64,000 nt of DNA from Rhizophagus irregularis (lineage: Eukaryota > Glomeromycota > Glomeromycetes > Glomerales > Glomeraceae): NCBI RefSeq assembly GCF_026210795.1, contig NC_089440.1:2418001-2482000 (forward strand). Direction: 5' to 3'. Position numbers and translations under genes: made by a program. The notes beneath the pieces are model-generated. The model was not told where the DNA came from and ran no database searches. It worked only from the letters and a program-made list of their open reading frames with translations. Position 1 is the stretch's first letter. Every line of letters starts with the position of its first letter. Positions 1 through 10,380 of the stretch are shown in pieces.

Positions 1-110
1 CATGATTGTATTAAATTTACGCATTAAAGTTAGAGGTTGTGTTACAAGATTGTGTATCGTTATTAGAGATGATATAATAATGACAATATTCGTAATAATT
101 ATACTGATTG

Positions 111-246
111 TATTATGAGCAATGGTTCACACAAAGCCATACTAATTGTTCAAAGCCTATTATGAGCAACGGTTCATATAAAAGCCATAATAATTGTTCA
201 AAGCCTATTATGAGCAACGGTTCATACAAAGCCATACTAATTGTAT
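111..246. repeat. short tandem repeat, about 47-48 bp unit
   Basis: Two full units (111-157 and 158-205) and most of a third (from 206) follow each other head to tail. Each starts TATTATGAGCAAYGGTTCA and ends TTGTTCAAAGCC. The units differ by a few substitutions and one base. The 60-codon open frame across it is a by-product of the repeat and I do not call it a gene. Confidence 0.8.
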
Positions 247-299
247 TAAGAGATTGTGTTATGAGTAACGCTCGTACTGATGACCGATAAATTGAATCA

Positions 300-843
300 T
301 TATATTTTATGTATTATTATCAATGAAGTTAATTTAACCGTGTTAATACTGACAAGAATGTAGTCCTAATACTTGTAATAATCTTTCATTAATAATTTCA
401 TAATATAATTTTCATGATATTTTTTTTTTTATGACACCAACACTACAGTGAAATGCAAAAGTTATATTTAAAGGTAACTCCCTCTCACCAATTGTTCGCA
501 AGGCTCTCAATCAGTCAGAACCTAAAATAAAGTTATATCGGTTATTAGACATGTTTGATACTGGTCTCCTTAGTGTCCTCGAGCTGGGCTTTTGATGCAT
601 AAACGAGTCGTAATATATTATTCACAGGGGTAATGAGTCAGTTTTTGGAGAGGCACTTTGTCAGACCATCAGGACAGAAAATCAGAAAATGGTGTCGAAC
701 AACTATAAATGGTATTTCGCGATCAATAAAAAATAAAAATAAACAACACGTCAGTCGCGTCACGTTTAAGTATAAAGTATAAATACATGCTATCTTTAGT
801 GATTCTTCATTTCTTTACGCATTTTTTAAAAAAATTTAAGAAA
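300..843. other. no gene recognised; short moderately complex segment
   Basis: Between the tandem repeat and the first gene there is AT-rich DNA with a T run near 421. Positions 478-595 are less AT-rich and read in one frame as a short peptide containing LYRLLDMFDTGLLSV before a stop, which could be a relic of a coding repeat. Nothing identifies it. Confidence 0.3.
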
Positions 844-1833
844 ATGGAACAAACACCCGAAACTGAGGTATAAGAGTAAAAATATAAAAATATTTTTAAT
901 AATCTATAATCAAAAATTCTTACTTTATTACTATATTATAGCTCAGGCCCATATATAAGCCTACGTCTAAATATAATTTACAAGATGCGTTAGGATTAAA
1001 AAATGAAAAGCAACGCTGGCTTGCTTATTTGGTAACTATTTATTAATTTTTAATAAAAGATAAAAATTGTTTTTTAATAGTAAATTTTTGTAATAGGAGA
1101 TAATGCGAGAATGTCTCTACGAAAAGAATGTAGATTTTACCGCCGATTATAGGAGTCAAAAGCATACAATAACTGCACAAATAGTTCGTTCTGTAAATAT
1201 TAAATTTTAATTTTCGTCATTTCTTTTTTTTTTTGAAGTATACTAAAAATTATTATATTATAGTTTAAAAAAAAGGCTCCTGACTTCCCTATAACCGCAG
1301 CCGATTGGGCTGTAAAGGAGATGCTTGTTAGTACTATACAAAATAAACGTAAGTTAATAATAACTTTATTTATACCTAGTTGGTTTATAGTAGAAATTAA
1401 TTATTTCATTTTATTTATAATAAGCTATTATCTGAAAAAAAAAAAAAATGAATTAGAAAATAATTTAAGAGTTCCACCACAAAATTCTCCAGCATTACAG
1501 GACCGTCCTCTACCATCTCCTCAAGCACAACAAGATCCTCCTTCTCCAGTTGAGCCTTCTGATAAACAAGTTCAGATCCGGCCTCCAGTTGAGCCTTCTG
1601 ATGAACAAGTTTAGATCCGGCCTCCAGTTGAGCCTTCTGATGAACAAGTTCAGATCCAGCCTCCAGAACCACGTACTGATGAACAAGTTCAGGTCCGGCC
1701 TCCAGAATCACGTACTAATGAAAAAGTTCAAAGTGATCCTCCAAAAAGGGTCCGGAAACAACGTGTAAATGACAAAGAAAATCAAAATAATGTCCCCAAA
1801 AAAAGAGGAAGAAAAGCAAAATCAAGTAAATAA
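844..1833 (+). pseudogene. multi-exon gene for a repeat protein, broken by a premature TAG
   Basis: Product not recognised. Exons that keep one frame are 844-867, 942-1031, 1097-1192 and 1264 onward, each intron bounded by GT..AG and in phase 0. A further intron probably lies between about 1349 and 1424, because the translation there turns into hydrophobic low-complexity sequence typical of a read intron; its exact ends are uncertain. The N-terminal part is a compact hydrophilic domain (QDALGLKNEKQRWLAYL, then PITAADWAVKEMLVSTIQNK). The C-terminal half is five units of 13 residues resembling PPVEPSDEQVQIR, then a basic tail ending KKRGRKAKSSK, which resembles an AT-hook and suggests nuclear or DNA-binding use. 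In the second unit CAG has become TAG (1612-1614); the frame continues open to TAA at 1831-1833. Either a recent null allele or a shorter product. Confidence 0.55.
1546..1740 (+). repeat. in-frame 39-bp coding minisatellite
   Basis: Units begin at 1546, 1585, 1624, 1663 and 1702, exactly 39 bp apart, each starting CCAG and holding GATGAACAAGTTCAG or a variant. The length is a multiple of three so unit gain or loss keeps the frame. The first three units are closest to each other; the last two have diverged (PESRTNEKV). Confidence 0.9.
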
Positions 1834-2221
1834 ATAAACTTGATCTCGGAGATGACAATTTCTTCGTTCTTGTATAAAACGAATCATACATAATTTTGAC
1901 TTAATTAGTTCAATAAATCTTGTTATGATAAACTATTGGTTAATTCATCTTCTCATACACTATATCAGTATTCGGCATTTCATTCGAATTAAATTAAAAA
2001 TTTGAAGACGTTTAGATTACCTCCGCATAAATAATTTGAATTGTGTAACGTGTAATTTGTCCACGCCTCATTACGCAATGTTTAATTGTTCTAATCATTA
2101 ATAAATAATCTACACACTATAAATTACTTTGATAAGAAATTTTACACATTTAATCTTTTTTGTTCTAAAAAATCGCTTAAATCTTATAAATACCTTTCCC
2201 TTCAATTATGATAACTTACAA

Positions 2222-2728
2222 ATGAAGATGGTTCACAAAAGAAGTCAAAATAAATTACAAGAACGAAAAAATAAATCCTTTTCGAATAATAAAAGAAAAA
2301 GAGATAAGGTGAGTGAACACTTGAGAATCGCCTAGAGTGGTTACTAGGTTCGCCCGTAGTTTTTCAGATCTTTTAGATAGCTTTTTTTATTTTTTTCTTC
2401 TATTTTTTATTTTTTTATTTTTTTATTTTTTTTTGGAGGGTTTAATAAAAGATGGAGTATATAATTGTATTCGGTTGTTATCTGGTTTCTAATTAAAAAA
2501 TTGGTTTAGGTCAACTCTTTAAACGAAACAATTGAAAATAAAGATAAAGGTAATTACAAATTATTATTGTATAAATAATATATATCAATTACTAACATTT
2601 ATTTAGAAATTACACAATTAAAACGGCAAAAAACATTTGCCGTTGAATTATATCAACAAAAGTTAAACCAAATAATAGAAATAGAAAATAAATTAGAAAA
2701 TAATTGCAAATGTATAGAAAATGAATAA
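2222..2728 (+). CDS. small basic coiled-coil protein, three exons
   Basis: Unrecognised gene. Exons 2222-2308, 2510-2549 and 2607-2728 join in frame (phases 0 and 1) through GT..AG introns of 201 and 57 nt to give about 82 residues ending at TAA 2726-2728. The first exon is very basic (HKRSQNKLQERKN, then NNKRKRDK, a nuclear-localisation-like cluster). The rest is glutamine, glutamate and lysine rich with leucine/isoleucine at heptad-like spacing (LYQQKLNQIIEIENKLENN), so a coiled coil. Layout resembles the next gene at 3361 and the relic at 21345-21756: basic start, then coil. The start ATG was chosen because it begins the basic block; a second ATG lies two codons later. May be a small dimerising nuclear protein. 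Function unknown. Confidence 0.5.
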
Positions 2729-3360
2729 TTTTGTTAATAAATTATATGTTATTATAATTCAGTTCTCCCAATTATTCTGTTCCCCAAAGAACTACGTGAA
2801 AAATTTTTTTTTTTGATGGGAGAAAAAAATGATATGTTCCCATATGAAATAAAAATGATATATCTTCCCATACGAAACAAGTTTTGTGAGAAAAAAAATT
2901 ATTTTTTCACGAGAAAAGGAGTTTGTCAAACAAGATCTGCTACTTTTACGTAATTACTAATAGCTCATTTATTTAATATTTGTATAATTTATAAAATAAA
3001 ATACGAATACTGACAAAAAGTAAATTTTACTTTCAGTTAACAACCAGATCGGCATACTGTACTATTCTGATTAAAGTTTCTAGCACGTTGTTTGTAATTA
3101 ATTTTGTACTTTTCTTTGTCCCCATTTTTCCCATTTCACAAAAAATTCATCAGATCTTATCGTTCTCGTATATTTGCTAAAATCCTTCTTTTTGAAACAT
3201 GTATTTTCTCACGCATTTTTTCCTATATATACAATCCAATTACGTAAAAATTATTTTAAGTTTTCGTAACGTCTAAAACTGTGGTCTGCTTGGAAGGTTT
3301 TAGCCTGCCGAGATAGTTTTAATGATAGGAATAACTTTTAATTTATATAATAGATTCACG

Positions 3361-4226
3361 ATGGTCAGACACCGCTCTCAACGTTCGAAGGAAAAACGAA
3401 TTGCTCGCATTAAGAGCAAGAGAGGAAGTGCTCGTCAGGTAGTTGCAGGTGGGTTCCTCTCTATGATATCCTGGGGGCTTAGATTGTTCTAAAGAGAACT
3501 TGTGGACGTTTGTCCTGAAATGATCCTGTGGACGTCTTTGGATTGTTCTAAAGGTGACTTGTGGACGTCTGTTCTAAAACGAATCTGTGGACGTCTAAGC
3601 GGTATCAGTTAAGGTTGCTTGTCTAAACCTCTTCAAAATCCTACGATTAGTTTCGTCAAAATTTTACTATAGATTTATTATAGTTTTGGCAGAGTTTCGG
3701 CAGTTTCGGCATTTATAATAAGTTTCGGCAGTTTCGCCTTTCTCCAAAGTTTTGCCAGTTTTTTAATATAACTTTAATATAGTTTCGGCAGAATTTCGCT
3801 TTTTGGCGAAACGCCATCTTGCCTAAACCCCTAAGTTTCGGCAAGCAACCTTAGTATCAGTGTCAACCTAAGATGGAGAAACCCGCTTGGTCGAGCTGCA
3901 CATAGATCAAGTTAACCAATTTTTTTTCCCCATTAGATTACATAAAGGAATTGGAAAAAAAGGTGCAGGAACTTCAAGAGCAAGTGAATGGTATGGATCG
4001 GGCTTACAGAGATGACCAGAGAGAATTGCTGCGGGTACATAATGAATTAAAGAAGGCAGAGAGAAAGTAAGTAATCAACTTTTTTGCTAATAAGTTTCCT
4101 TAAATTAATATAATTTTTCACTTTTATTTTATTAGAATTACTCGTTTAGAAGGGGAGGAAAGGGATGAAGAAGGCCAAGAAAGAAGACAAAGAAGGGGAC
4201 AGGGACGAGGGAAAAGGGGAAAATAA
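3361..4226 (+). CDS. small bZIP-like basic coiled-coil protein with a MITE in intron 1
   Basis: Exons 3361-3448, 3937-4066 and 4136-4226 join in frame (phases 1 and 2) to about 102 residues. The N-terminus is arginine/lysine rich (RHRSQRSKEKRIARIKSKR, then GSARQ), followed by a coil with leucine/valine heptads (YIKELEKKVQELQEQV, then LLRVHNELKKAERK) and a glycine/arginine-rich end (GRGKRGK). Order and motifs recall a bZIP factor, but the spacing from the basic block to the first leucine is shorter than in a canonical bZIP and the usual asparagine is missing, so DNA binding is only a suggestion. Intron 1 is 488 nt, long for this window, and holds an imperfect repeat and the 244-bp MITE at 3610-3853. 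The donor GTGGGT at 3449 is needed for phase; the nearer GTAGTT at 3439 would give an immediate stop. Confidence 0.5.
3468..3600. repeat. imperfect direct repeat inside intron 1
   Basis: Two diverged copies of a segment of about 60 bp containing GATTGTTCTAAAG and ending TGTGGACGTCT lie side by side. The motif TGTGGACGT occurs four times. The segment sits just before the MITE. Confidence 0.6.
3610..3853. mobile_element. 244-bp hAT-type MITE, copy 1
   Basis: Starts TAAGGTTGCTTG and ends CAAGCAACCTTA, a perfect 12-bp inverted terminal repeat. It is flanked by an exact 8-bp duplication GTATCAGT (3602-3609 and 3854-3861). A second copy of the same length lies at 28867-29110. Non-coding. An 8-bp duplication is characteristic of hAT-superfamily transposition; the family assignment is inferred from that. 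Confidence 0.92.
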
Positions 4227-5325
4227 ATTTTTGTATAATGTTATTTATATTCCTAATATATTTTTTCATCTATTTGTTAATAAATATTAATAATATAATA
4301 TGTTACAAATTGTTTATTATCGTTGTTGTAAGTTGTAAATATTGACGTGCTTGGTAAACTAGTTTTAAGAATGAAGGATAAAATCTAGCGCAAAGAGTAG
4401 TGACAATACAAAGTGCAATAAAATTACAGGTATTGCGAATAAAATGACTAAAGAGCCAAAAGACAGAATGAAAAAAAGAAAGATATAAATGAATGTAAAC
4501 AAAAATGATGCAGACCTAACCTGACGTTATACATTATATGTTATACTGTACTAACACTGTTGTGATATTAAAGTCAATCGGCAAATATATATATATATAT
4601 TTCAAATAAATCTTAATAAAAAAATCAACGTGTAACTGAATGATAAATTTTCTTTACCTGAAGATTTTTTTAGGTCTCCCAGTTCGTAAGATGAAAACAT
4701 CTAACGTAATGATTCAATTTATGATCGCATTGCACATTGCGCAAGTTTAATAACCCACCTATTATTTTTATTTATTTATTTATTATATATCTAATAATTA
4801 TTTTCACACGAGAAAAAAAAATTTTTTGTCAATCCTAACTGTTACATTCTGCTACCATCAAAATTGTCATTTTTTTTTAGTGAGAAAATTTTTTATTTGC
4901 GGAAAAAAAATACCGAATGGGAGAAATGTGGATGTTGCACAGAGTTTAATGTGTCACGCTAAGGTGGTGAAACATCATTATTATAACACAATTAAATCTT
5001 ACGCGTGCACTTCCATTTTTGGTTCATCAAATCCACTTTGCCATTAAAGTATAAATACACCGCTTCCATTAAAAGATGTAAAGATGTAATTCAATATCGA
5101 ATTACATATTACGATTAATATGTCCAAACAAAAAAAAAATCAAATTACATATTACGGTTAATATGTCGCAGCAAAAAAGCCATGAAATAGAATTACATAT
5201 TACGATTAATAAATTTATCAAAAAAAAAATTAAAAATTCATTTTTTGGTTTTTCTTTCTCTAATTCTCTTCTTTTTTTAAAAAAATACTGAATTCTTTCT
5301 ACCACCTTTATCGCAATTTTAAAAT
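4227..5325. other. intergenic, no gene recognised
   Basis: AT-rich spacer with a (AT)n run near 4586, poly-A/T tracts and the motif TTACATATTACG repeated near 5101-5200. The short open frames at 4826-5047 and on the minus strand at 5102-5356 run through homopolymer tracts and show no domain. Confidence 0.5.
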
Positions 5326-6870
5326 ATGGACTCTTTAAGATCATTAAAAATACCAATTATCCAGCTGCAAAAAAGTATTTTACCTTATAATTTTGATTCT
5401 AGAAAACAACCCGAAACAGAACAGCCTGCAACAGGTTTGCAAAGTTAATTATTTATTTTGTATCTAATTCTAATAAATCAATTAATATCTACTTCAATTT
5501 TGAATCAATATTTCATAATTGGATATATTTAAAGATAAACAAGAACCATTGGTCCTAATAATTTCTCCAAGTGTTACAAGTGACGATGGTTCTTCTGGTT
5601 CTCCCAGTGTCGGGGTTGGGGTTTCTGAAACTTTTAGTAATAATGGCACTAAAAAACCAAATATAAATAATGAATTTTTTGACAATGATGATAGAATGAA
5701 GAACAGGATCATGGTCAAGGTTAGTTTTAAAATTAATATGATTTTATATTTAATATATGTGCGAACATGGTATAACAGTAATATTAAAGTTTATTAAATA
5801 GTTATTAATTAACACAATTTTATTTACAAAAAGTAAATTCCTTTTTTCTTATTTATATTTTATAGATGATCAAGTAAAAGTATTGGATACCAATACTGAT
5901 GATGCTAACGAAGATTTTTGTAAGTTTCAATTTATATCTTATAATCTTAGTAATTTAGAGCAAACAGTAATATTTAAATTTATGTTTATTATTTTCTATT
6001 TATTGTAATGTATAAGGTTCAACCCAAAAAAATGATAAAAAAAGAACGAAAATTGGTAAATTTTCGCATTTTTTTCTTACCTTGTTGATTAACAAAAGAG
6101 ATACTTACTTTTTGTTATTTTAAATTATATTAGATACCTCGATGCGTAAAAGGGCTAAACCGGGTATTGTATAATTCACAGAAAGTAAACTCTGAAACTT
6201 GAATTTGAAATAATATATATATTTTTCTTTAGACGAAAAAATATTATTGGCCATTAATAAGATCAGAGGTCCCACAATAGATTCGTTATTATATTCATTG
6301 AGCAAATTGAAAAATACCGGAGTTAAAAGTGTAACAATGAACTTGGTTAATAATAATATACGATTTATGGATTCCACAGGAACATTAGTGATAAAGCCAA
6401 ATCACGTTAACTCTGATGATATAACAATTAATGCCAGTTTTCCTCATTATGATTATAATCAAGCCTCGGATCTCAGCTTCGAGGCAAATATTATCGAATT
6501 AAAGAAATTCAAAGAATTGGATATGGCAAGTATAAGATTGGCGGAAGATTTGCATAAGCTGCTAGGTTATATTGGTAAATTGCCAAATAATCCACCTATA
6601 CGTGATAGGTCAATCTTCAGTAAAAAAGAAGAGTATAGAGAAGCCCTCATTAGTCATTTGGAAAAGATTAATTCAACACAAGATTTTCAATTTTTTCGTG
6701 GTACTCAACGTATTAATTTGATTTCTGATGACAATCAAAAAAGTTGCAGTTCTTTTAAAATTTTACCAATTCGTGTGCAAAAAAAGACTTCATCACTTAC
6801 TGAATTATCTGATGAATTCAAGAAGATTGCAAAAGATTTAATTTTTATCCGTAATGGGAGAAGCAAATGA
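5326..6870 (+). CDS. unknown multi-exon gene (partner of the inverted copy at 18.5-19.6 kb)
   Basis: Not recognised. Likely exons: 5326-5434, 5535-5719, 5866-5919, 6017-6055, 6134-6163 and 6233-6870, all with GT..AG borders. All junctions keep frame except 5719/5866, where the obvious donor would lead to TAA, so that exon border is unsettled (a donor near 5723 would restore phase). The N-terminal third is acidic/serine-rich and low in complexity (SPSVTSDDGSSGSPSV). The middle has two basic clusters (NDKKRTK and MRKRAK), nuclear-signal-like. The last exon gives about 213 residues of mixed alpha/beta-looking sequence starting near LLAINKIRGPTIDSLLYSL and ending FIRNGRSK. No transposase or enzyme motif is seen. 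A diverged, inverted and rearranged copy of exons 2-6 lies at 18546-19600, so it belongs to a duplicated family. Confidence 0.5.
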
Positions 6871-7354
6871 GCAAGGAAATAAAGAAATGGCCAGACGCAA
6901 GGAACTAAGGTTTCATGTCGGGTTTTTTAAGTCATACATACAATTACAGGCTTTTTGTAAGATAAACTTAAACAGAAAACAATCAGAGACGACAAAATCT
7001 CAAGCAAAAATATTAATTGCTCAATTTTACCCCTTAATTTCTTTACCGAATTTGGAATTGATGCTTCAGCGAGCACCACGTATATACAGGTTACTAGAAG
7101 TAGCCAATTTTGATTGGCGACTTTTAGATTCTTTCGAAGAATTAAGCGCATGTTTTTTTAAGAGTGGAGTAAAGACGGCAATTAACTTTGAAATATGGAT
7201 CAATTTGGTCTGTACAGGCAAGCTGATTAGTTATGACGAAGAATTAAAAACTCAAGAAAGAAATAGGGAAAACAAGAGGATTAAAATTGAAATTATTAAG
7301 GAATATTTTAATATTTCAGAGGTTAATTTTGACGAGATGGTTGGTAATGAGTAG
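6854..7354 (+). CDS. unknown 166-residue ORF overlapping the previous gene
   Basis: Starts at ATG 6854, overlapping the end of the preceding gene by 17 nt in another frame, and ends at TAG 7352-7354. The product is helical-looking and rich in lysine, leucine and glutamate (RRKELRFHVGFFKSYIQL, KSQAKILIAQFYPLI, then KTQERNRENKRIKIEII). No known domain is recognised. Overlapping genes are unusual in a eukaryote, so this is more likely the 3' part of the same gene, reached by an unseen splice using GTAATG at 6851 or a frameshift, than a separate unit. Its composition and uninterrupted length argue that it is coding. Confidence 0.5.
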   Translation: MGEANEQGNKEMARRKELRFHVGFFKSYIQLQAFCKINLNRKQSETTKSQAKILIAQFYPLISLPNLELMLQRAPRIYRLLEVANFDWRLLDSFEELSACFFKSGVKTAINFEIWINLVCTGKLISYDEELKTQERNRENKRIKIEIIKEYFNISEVNFDEMVGNE

Positions 7355-7700
7355 GTAGTAAACAGAGAAAAAAAAAATTTTTTTGCAGTCAAATAGTTTT
7401 GCATTATAATTAGAATGAATTTATATTATAATGATAAAAAATGGACTCGAAAAGCGTTGCAACCTCCAGATTTATAAATTAACATTATAAGTAATTTAGT
7501 AATTTTACATGAATAAAAGGCTAAATAATATGCAATCTTTTATTGTTTGCGCATTCTAACATTTGCTAAATAAACTTGCTATAATTGCTATCGTTTACTA
7601 TCATAAATAAATAAATAAATAAATCAATTTGTGGCTTAGCCTATTTTTACATGAAAAAAACTCCGATATGTTATTTATGTATACGTTTTTATGTATTTAT

Positions 7701-8190
7701 TTAAAAACGTTTTTTTGTTAATGGTTTGGAACATTGTTCCAGTTGGTTCGATATTTTGTTAAACGCTTCATCAGATATAAAATGGAGTACTTTTACATGT
7801 AAAAGACGTAGTCCTTGAATTAATTTATCTAAAAAATTAAATGTTAATTAATGATCTAGTTTAAAATTTTAAATTTATAATATTAAACATACCGTCCCAT
7901 ATTTTATTCTCTTTTTCTGCTGTTATTTCAAATTCCTCAAAACCATCATACTCTTCAGAAGTACCACTTTCTGTCTCTGAATTATCATTATCATAATTAT
8001 CAATGATCTTAAAAGGTCCATAATCATAATCATCAAGAATTTGATCATCGCTAAAATAATTGTAATTATTAGGAAAATGTAAGTTATATTTTTTATTATA
8101 AATAATCGATCAATTACCTTTTAGATGTATCTTCTAACACTGAAGGAAATGGAACATCAAAGCTTTGATTATTACTGTCACTAAAGTCAT
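7701..8190 (-). pseudogene. transposase-like N-terminal fragment, three exons
   Basis: Reading the minus strand, three exons split by short GT..AG introns join in frame: about 8182-8119, 8048-7896 and 7826-7701. The first two are acidic and aspartate/glutamate/tyrosine-rich (DDYDYGPFKIIDNYDNDN, then SETESGTSEEYDGFEEF). The last reads KLIQGLRLLHVKVLHFISDE and closes with KPLTKKRF before the stop at 7701-7703. An acidic leader followed by this helix resembles the N-terminal region of Plavaka/KDZ-type fungal transposases such as the one at 13842-17078. Nothing downstream continues it, so it looks truncated. It could also be a small host gene derived from such an element. Confidence 0.4.
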
Positions 8191-9164
8191 ATTATAACAA
8201 CAATTAGTAAATTAGTAAAAGTAATTTTTACTTTTAGCAATGACAGTACGATATATTAGCTAATATTTTAGGAGGTATAATGATAATTTTAATTATTCGT
8301 AGATAAAGTAAAAAAATTGACTATGCTGATTTTAAATAAGGGCAATTTTAACAAATAAGGGAAGGTTTTCACTTTGACAATCTCAATTTAGTGTAGCGAG
8401 AGGTCCCTGACAATAGGAGAAATAATGGTAAGACAACAGTAAAACAAAAATTTTAAAAAACTTTCGTCCATTGATGAAACTTACCGAAAGTTCATCATTC
8501 CAAAAATATGTTTTTCTTTCATATTTACCTAAAGTCCATTCCAAAGTCCAGATGTTCTGATTCTAAAAACGAAAAAACGTTAGTTATAATATTTTTAATA
8601 TAAATACATTTACACCTAATTACCTGAAAGGCCGTTCCAAATGGTTTTTTCTTTCAAGTATCTATATAGAAGGAAGACATAAAATAGAGTAATAGATTGA
8701 TTAATATATGTGAAGTATGAGTCTTCAGAAATAAAAATCAGCAAAAACAATGTGTATAAATAAGATAGAACAAGTATCGATATGCGCCCAGTCTTAAGCC
8801 ACAGGATCCTCTTCAAGAAAATTTTATTTTCTAGAAGAAGAAACCTGAGTCTTGGACGATACCAATCCTATGTATGCGCTTAGTTTTAAGCCGCATAATT
8901 CTCCTTAAGAGAAGAAACCGAAAATAACTTACAATTAATAAATTAAAATTTAACTATGGGCATAATACTGGTGTAATGATGAAAAGATTGATGACATAGT
9001 AAATCATGTAAAATTTCTTTTTAGGTCATATTAACGAGGATTTTTTTCCTTTTTTATGTATTCAACCGCAATATGGAGAATCGTGCGAAATTTCTTAATG
9101 AACTGCAAATGCTTTTAACTCTCTTTTTTCCTTTTTTTTCAACATCCAATTTTATATCGTAAAC
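8191..9164. other. intergenic with an imperfect duplicated motif
   Basis: No gene seen. The segment starting TATGCGCCCAGTCTTAAGCC (about 8778) recurs diverged as TATGCGCTTAGTTTTAAGCC (about 8874), followed in both by an AGAAG-rich stretch. The minus-strand open frame at 8616-8816 crosses the first copy and is hydrophobic with no domain; I do not count it. Confidence 0.4.
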
Positions 9165-9745
9165 ATGGATATCTTGCCAGAAATCGACTTAAGTGAGAAC
9201 AGAATTACGAATAATACAATTGACAAACTAATCGAAACGCTTAAAACTACCAAGTTCAAGGTTAACCTTATTATACAAATTAAGATATATTTTAAATATA
9301 AATCTAAAGTTTTTATTTGAATTAGAAATTGAACCTCGAGAGTGTCTTCACTAAAAATAACAAACAAGAAACCTTTGAAATTTTGAGAAAAATATGCGAA
9401 GTAATTAAAGAAAGCACAAATTTGGAAGAACTGATAATTAGTAAAAATGCACTAGGAAAAAGCGGTGCAAAGGCGTTAAAAGTTTTTTTAACTAATAATG
9501 TTAATTTAAAGCACTTGATAATCGATGACGCGGGGTTAAGCGAAAGAGGTACAGTTATATTAGAATCGTTATTGAATTTGAGAAGGAAAACTTCTTATTT
9601 AGAAACATTTTCAATAAAAGAAAATGTTTTAGGAAAACAGTGTTCCAAACTGCTTTCTATGGTTCTACATAAACATAAAATTACACTAACAAAAGTAATT
9701 TTGGCTCGAAACAGCTTTTATAACTCAGATCTTTGTCGAATAATA
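9165..9745 (+). pseudogene. RanGAP/Rna1-like LRR gene, 5' part, interrupted by a transposon
   Basis: Exon 1 (9165-9260) and exon 2 (9326-9745) join in frame across a 65-nt intron to 172 residues of ribonuclease-inhibitor-type leucine-rich repeats: PEIDLSENRITNNTIDKLIE, LEELIISKNALGKSGAKAL, LKHLIIDDAGLSERGTVIL, LTKVILARNSF. Their order follows fungal RanGAP (Rna1), the cytoplasmic GTPase activator of Ran in nuclear transport; the asparagine of the conserved GRNRLENG region appears as KENVLG. The start near PEIDLSENRI lacks roughly the first 30 residues of yeast Rna1, so an upstream exon may be missed. At 9745 the coding sequence meets the terminal repeat of the 7.9-kb element. The rest of the gene resumes at 17643 in the same frame. 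Reading on into the element adds only a few foreign codons before TGA at about 9779. Confidence 0.75.
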
Positions 9746-10370
9746 CATCAGCAAGTTTTAAACAAGCGTATAAAGTGTTGAAAAACGCCATGTGTTGCTC
9801 AACGCCAAAAAACGTAGGGAAACGAACCCTTTGTCAATCAACGCCACCTAAAAATGTTGAAAAATGCGTAAAACAACACCAATTTAAATGTAAAACAACA
9901 TACAGTAAAACAACGATAGTTTAAAAACGTGTATACAATGTATAAAAACGCGTATATTGATATTAAAAATGCGTAAAGCAATGATTTTATTGTATATTAT
10001 TAATATATATATTATATAAAATATGTAAATTTATTTATGATAAAATACGTATCAATTCAAATACATTATTTAATGTAAATTCCTCTTGTTATAATTGGAT
10101 TGCCGCGGATTTTTAAGCGATCAACGTACTAAATTTCCGTTGACATAGCGCCCTGGTGACACAACCATAACAAGGTGGGAATGTGATTTGTACAACTGAA
10201 TCACTTGATTGATCTTTCTACAAACTGAAACGCGATAATTATATTAATATTATTAACTGAATGATATTGCTAAATTGCAATTGATACATAATATAATGCA
10301 TACTAGAATAATACATATAGATTAGAAGACAAAAAATGACAACAACGAATAATATCAAATTATAAAAGTC
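9746..10370. repeat. left terminal and subterminal repeats of the transposon
   Basis: After the 13-bp terminal repeat, motifs such as AAAAACGCC, CAACGCCA, AAAACAAC, AAAAACGCGTATA and AAAAATGCGTAAA recur every 10-40 bp up to about 9980. They match, in inverted sense, motifs at 17090-17640 and are candidate transposase or accessory-protein binding sites. From about 10000 to 10370 the DNA is plain AT-rich with a GT-rich patch around 10140-10200. Confidence 0.7.
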
Positions 10371-10380
10371 ACGTGAACTT

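Noticed and set aside
6927-7151. Minus-strand 74-codon ORF
   Set aside because: Antisense to the better supported plus-strand ORF 6854-7354.
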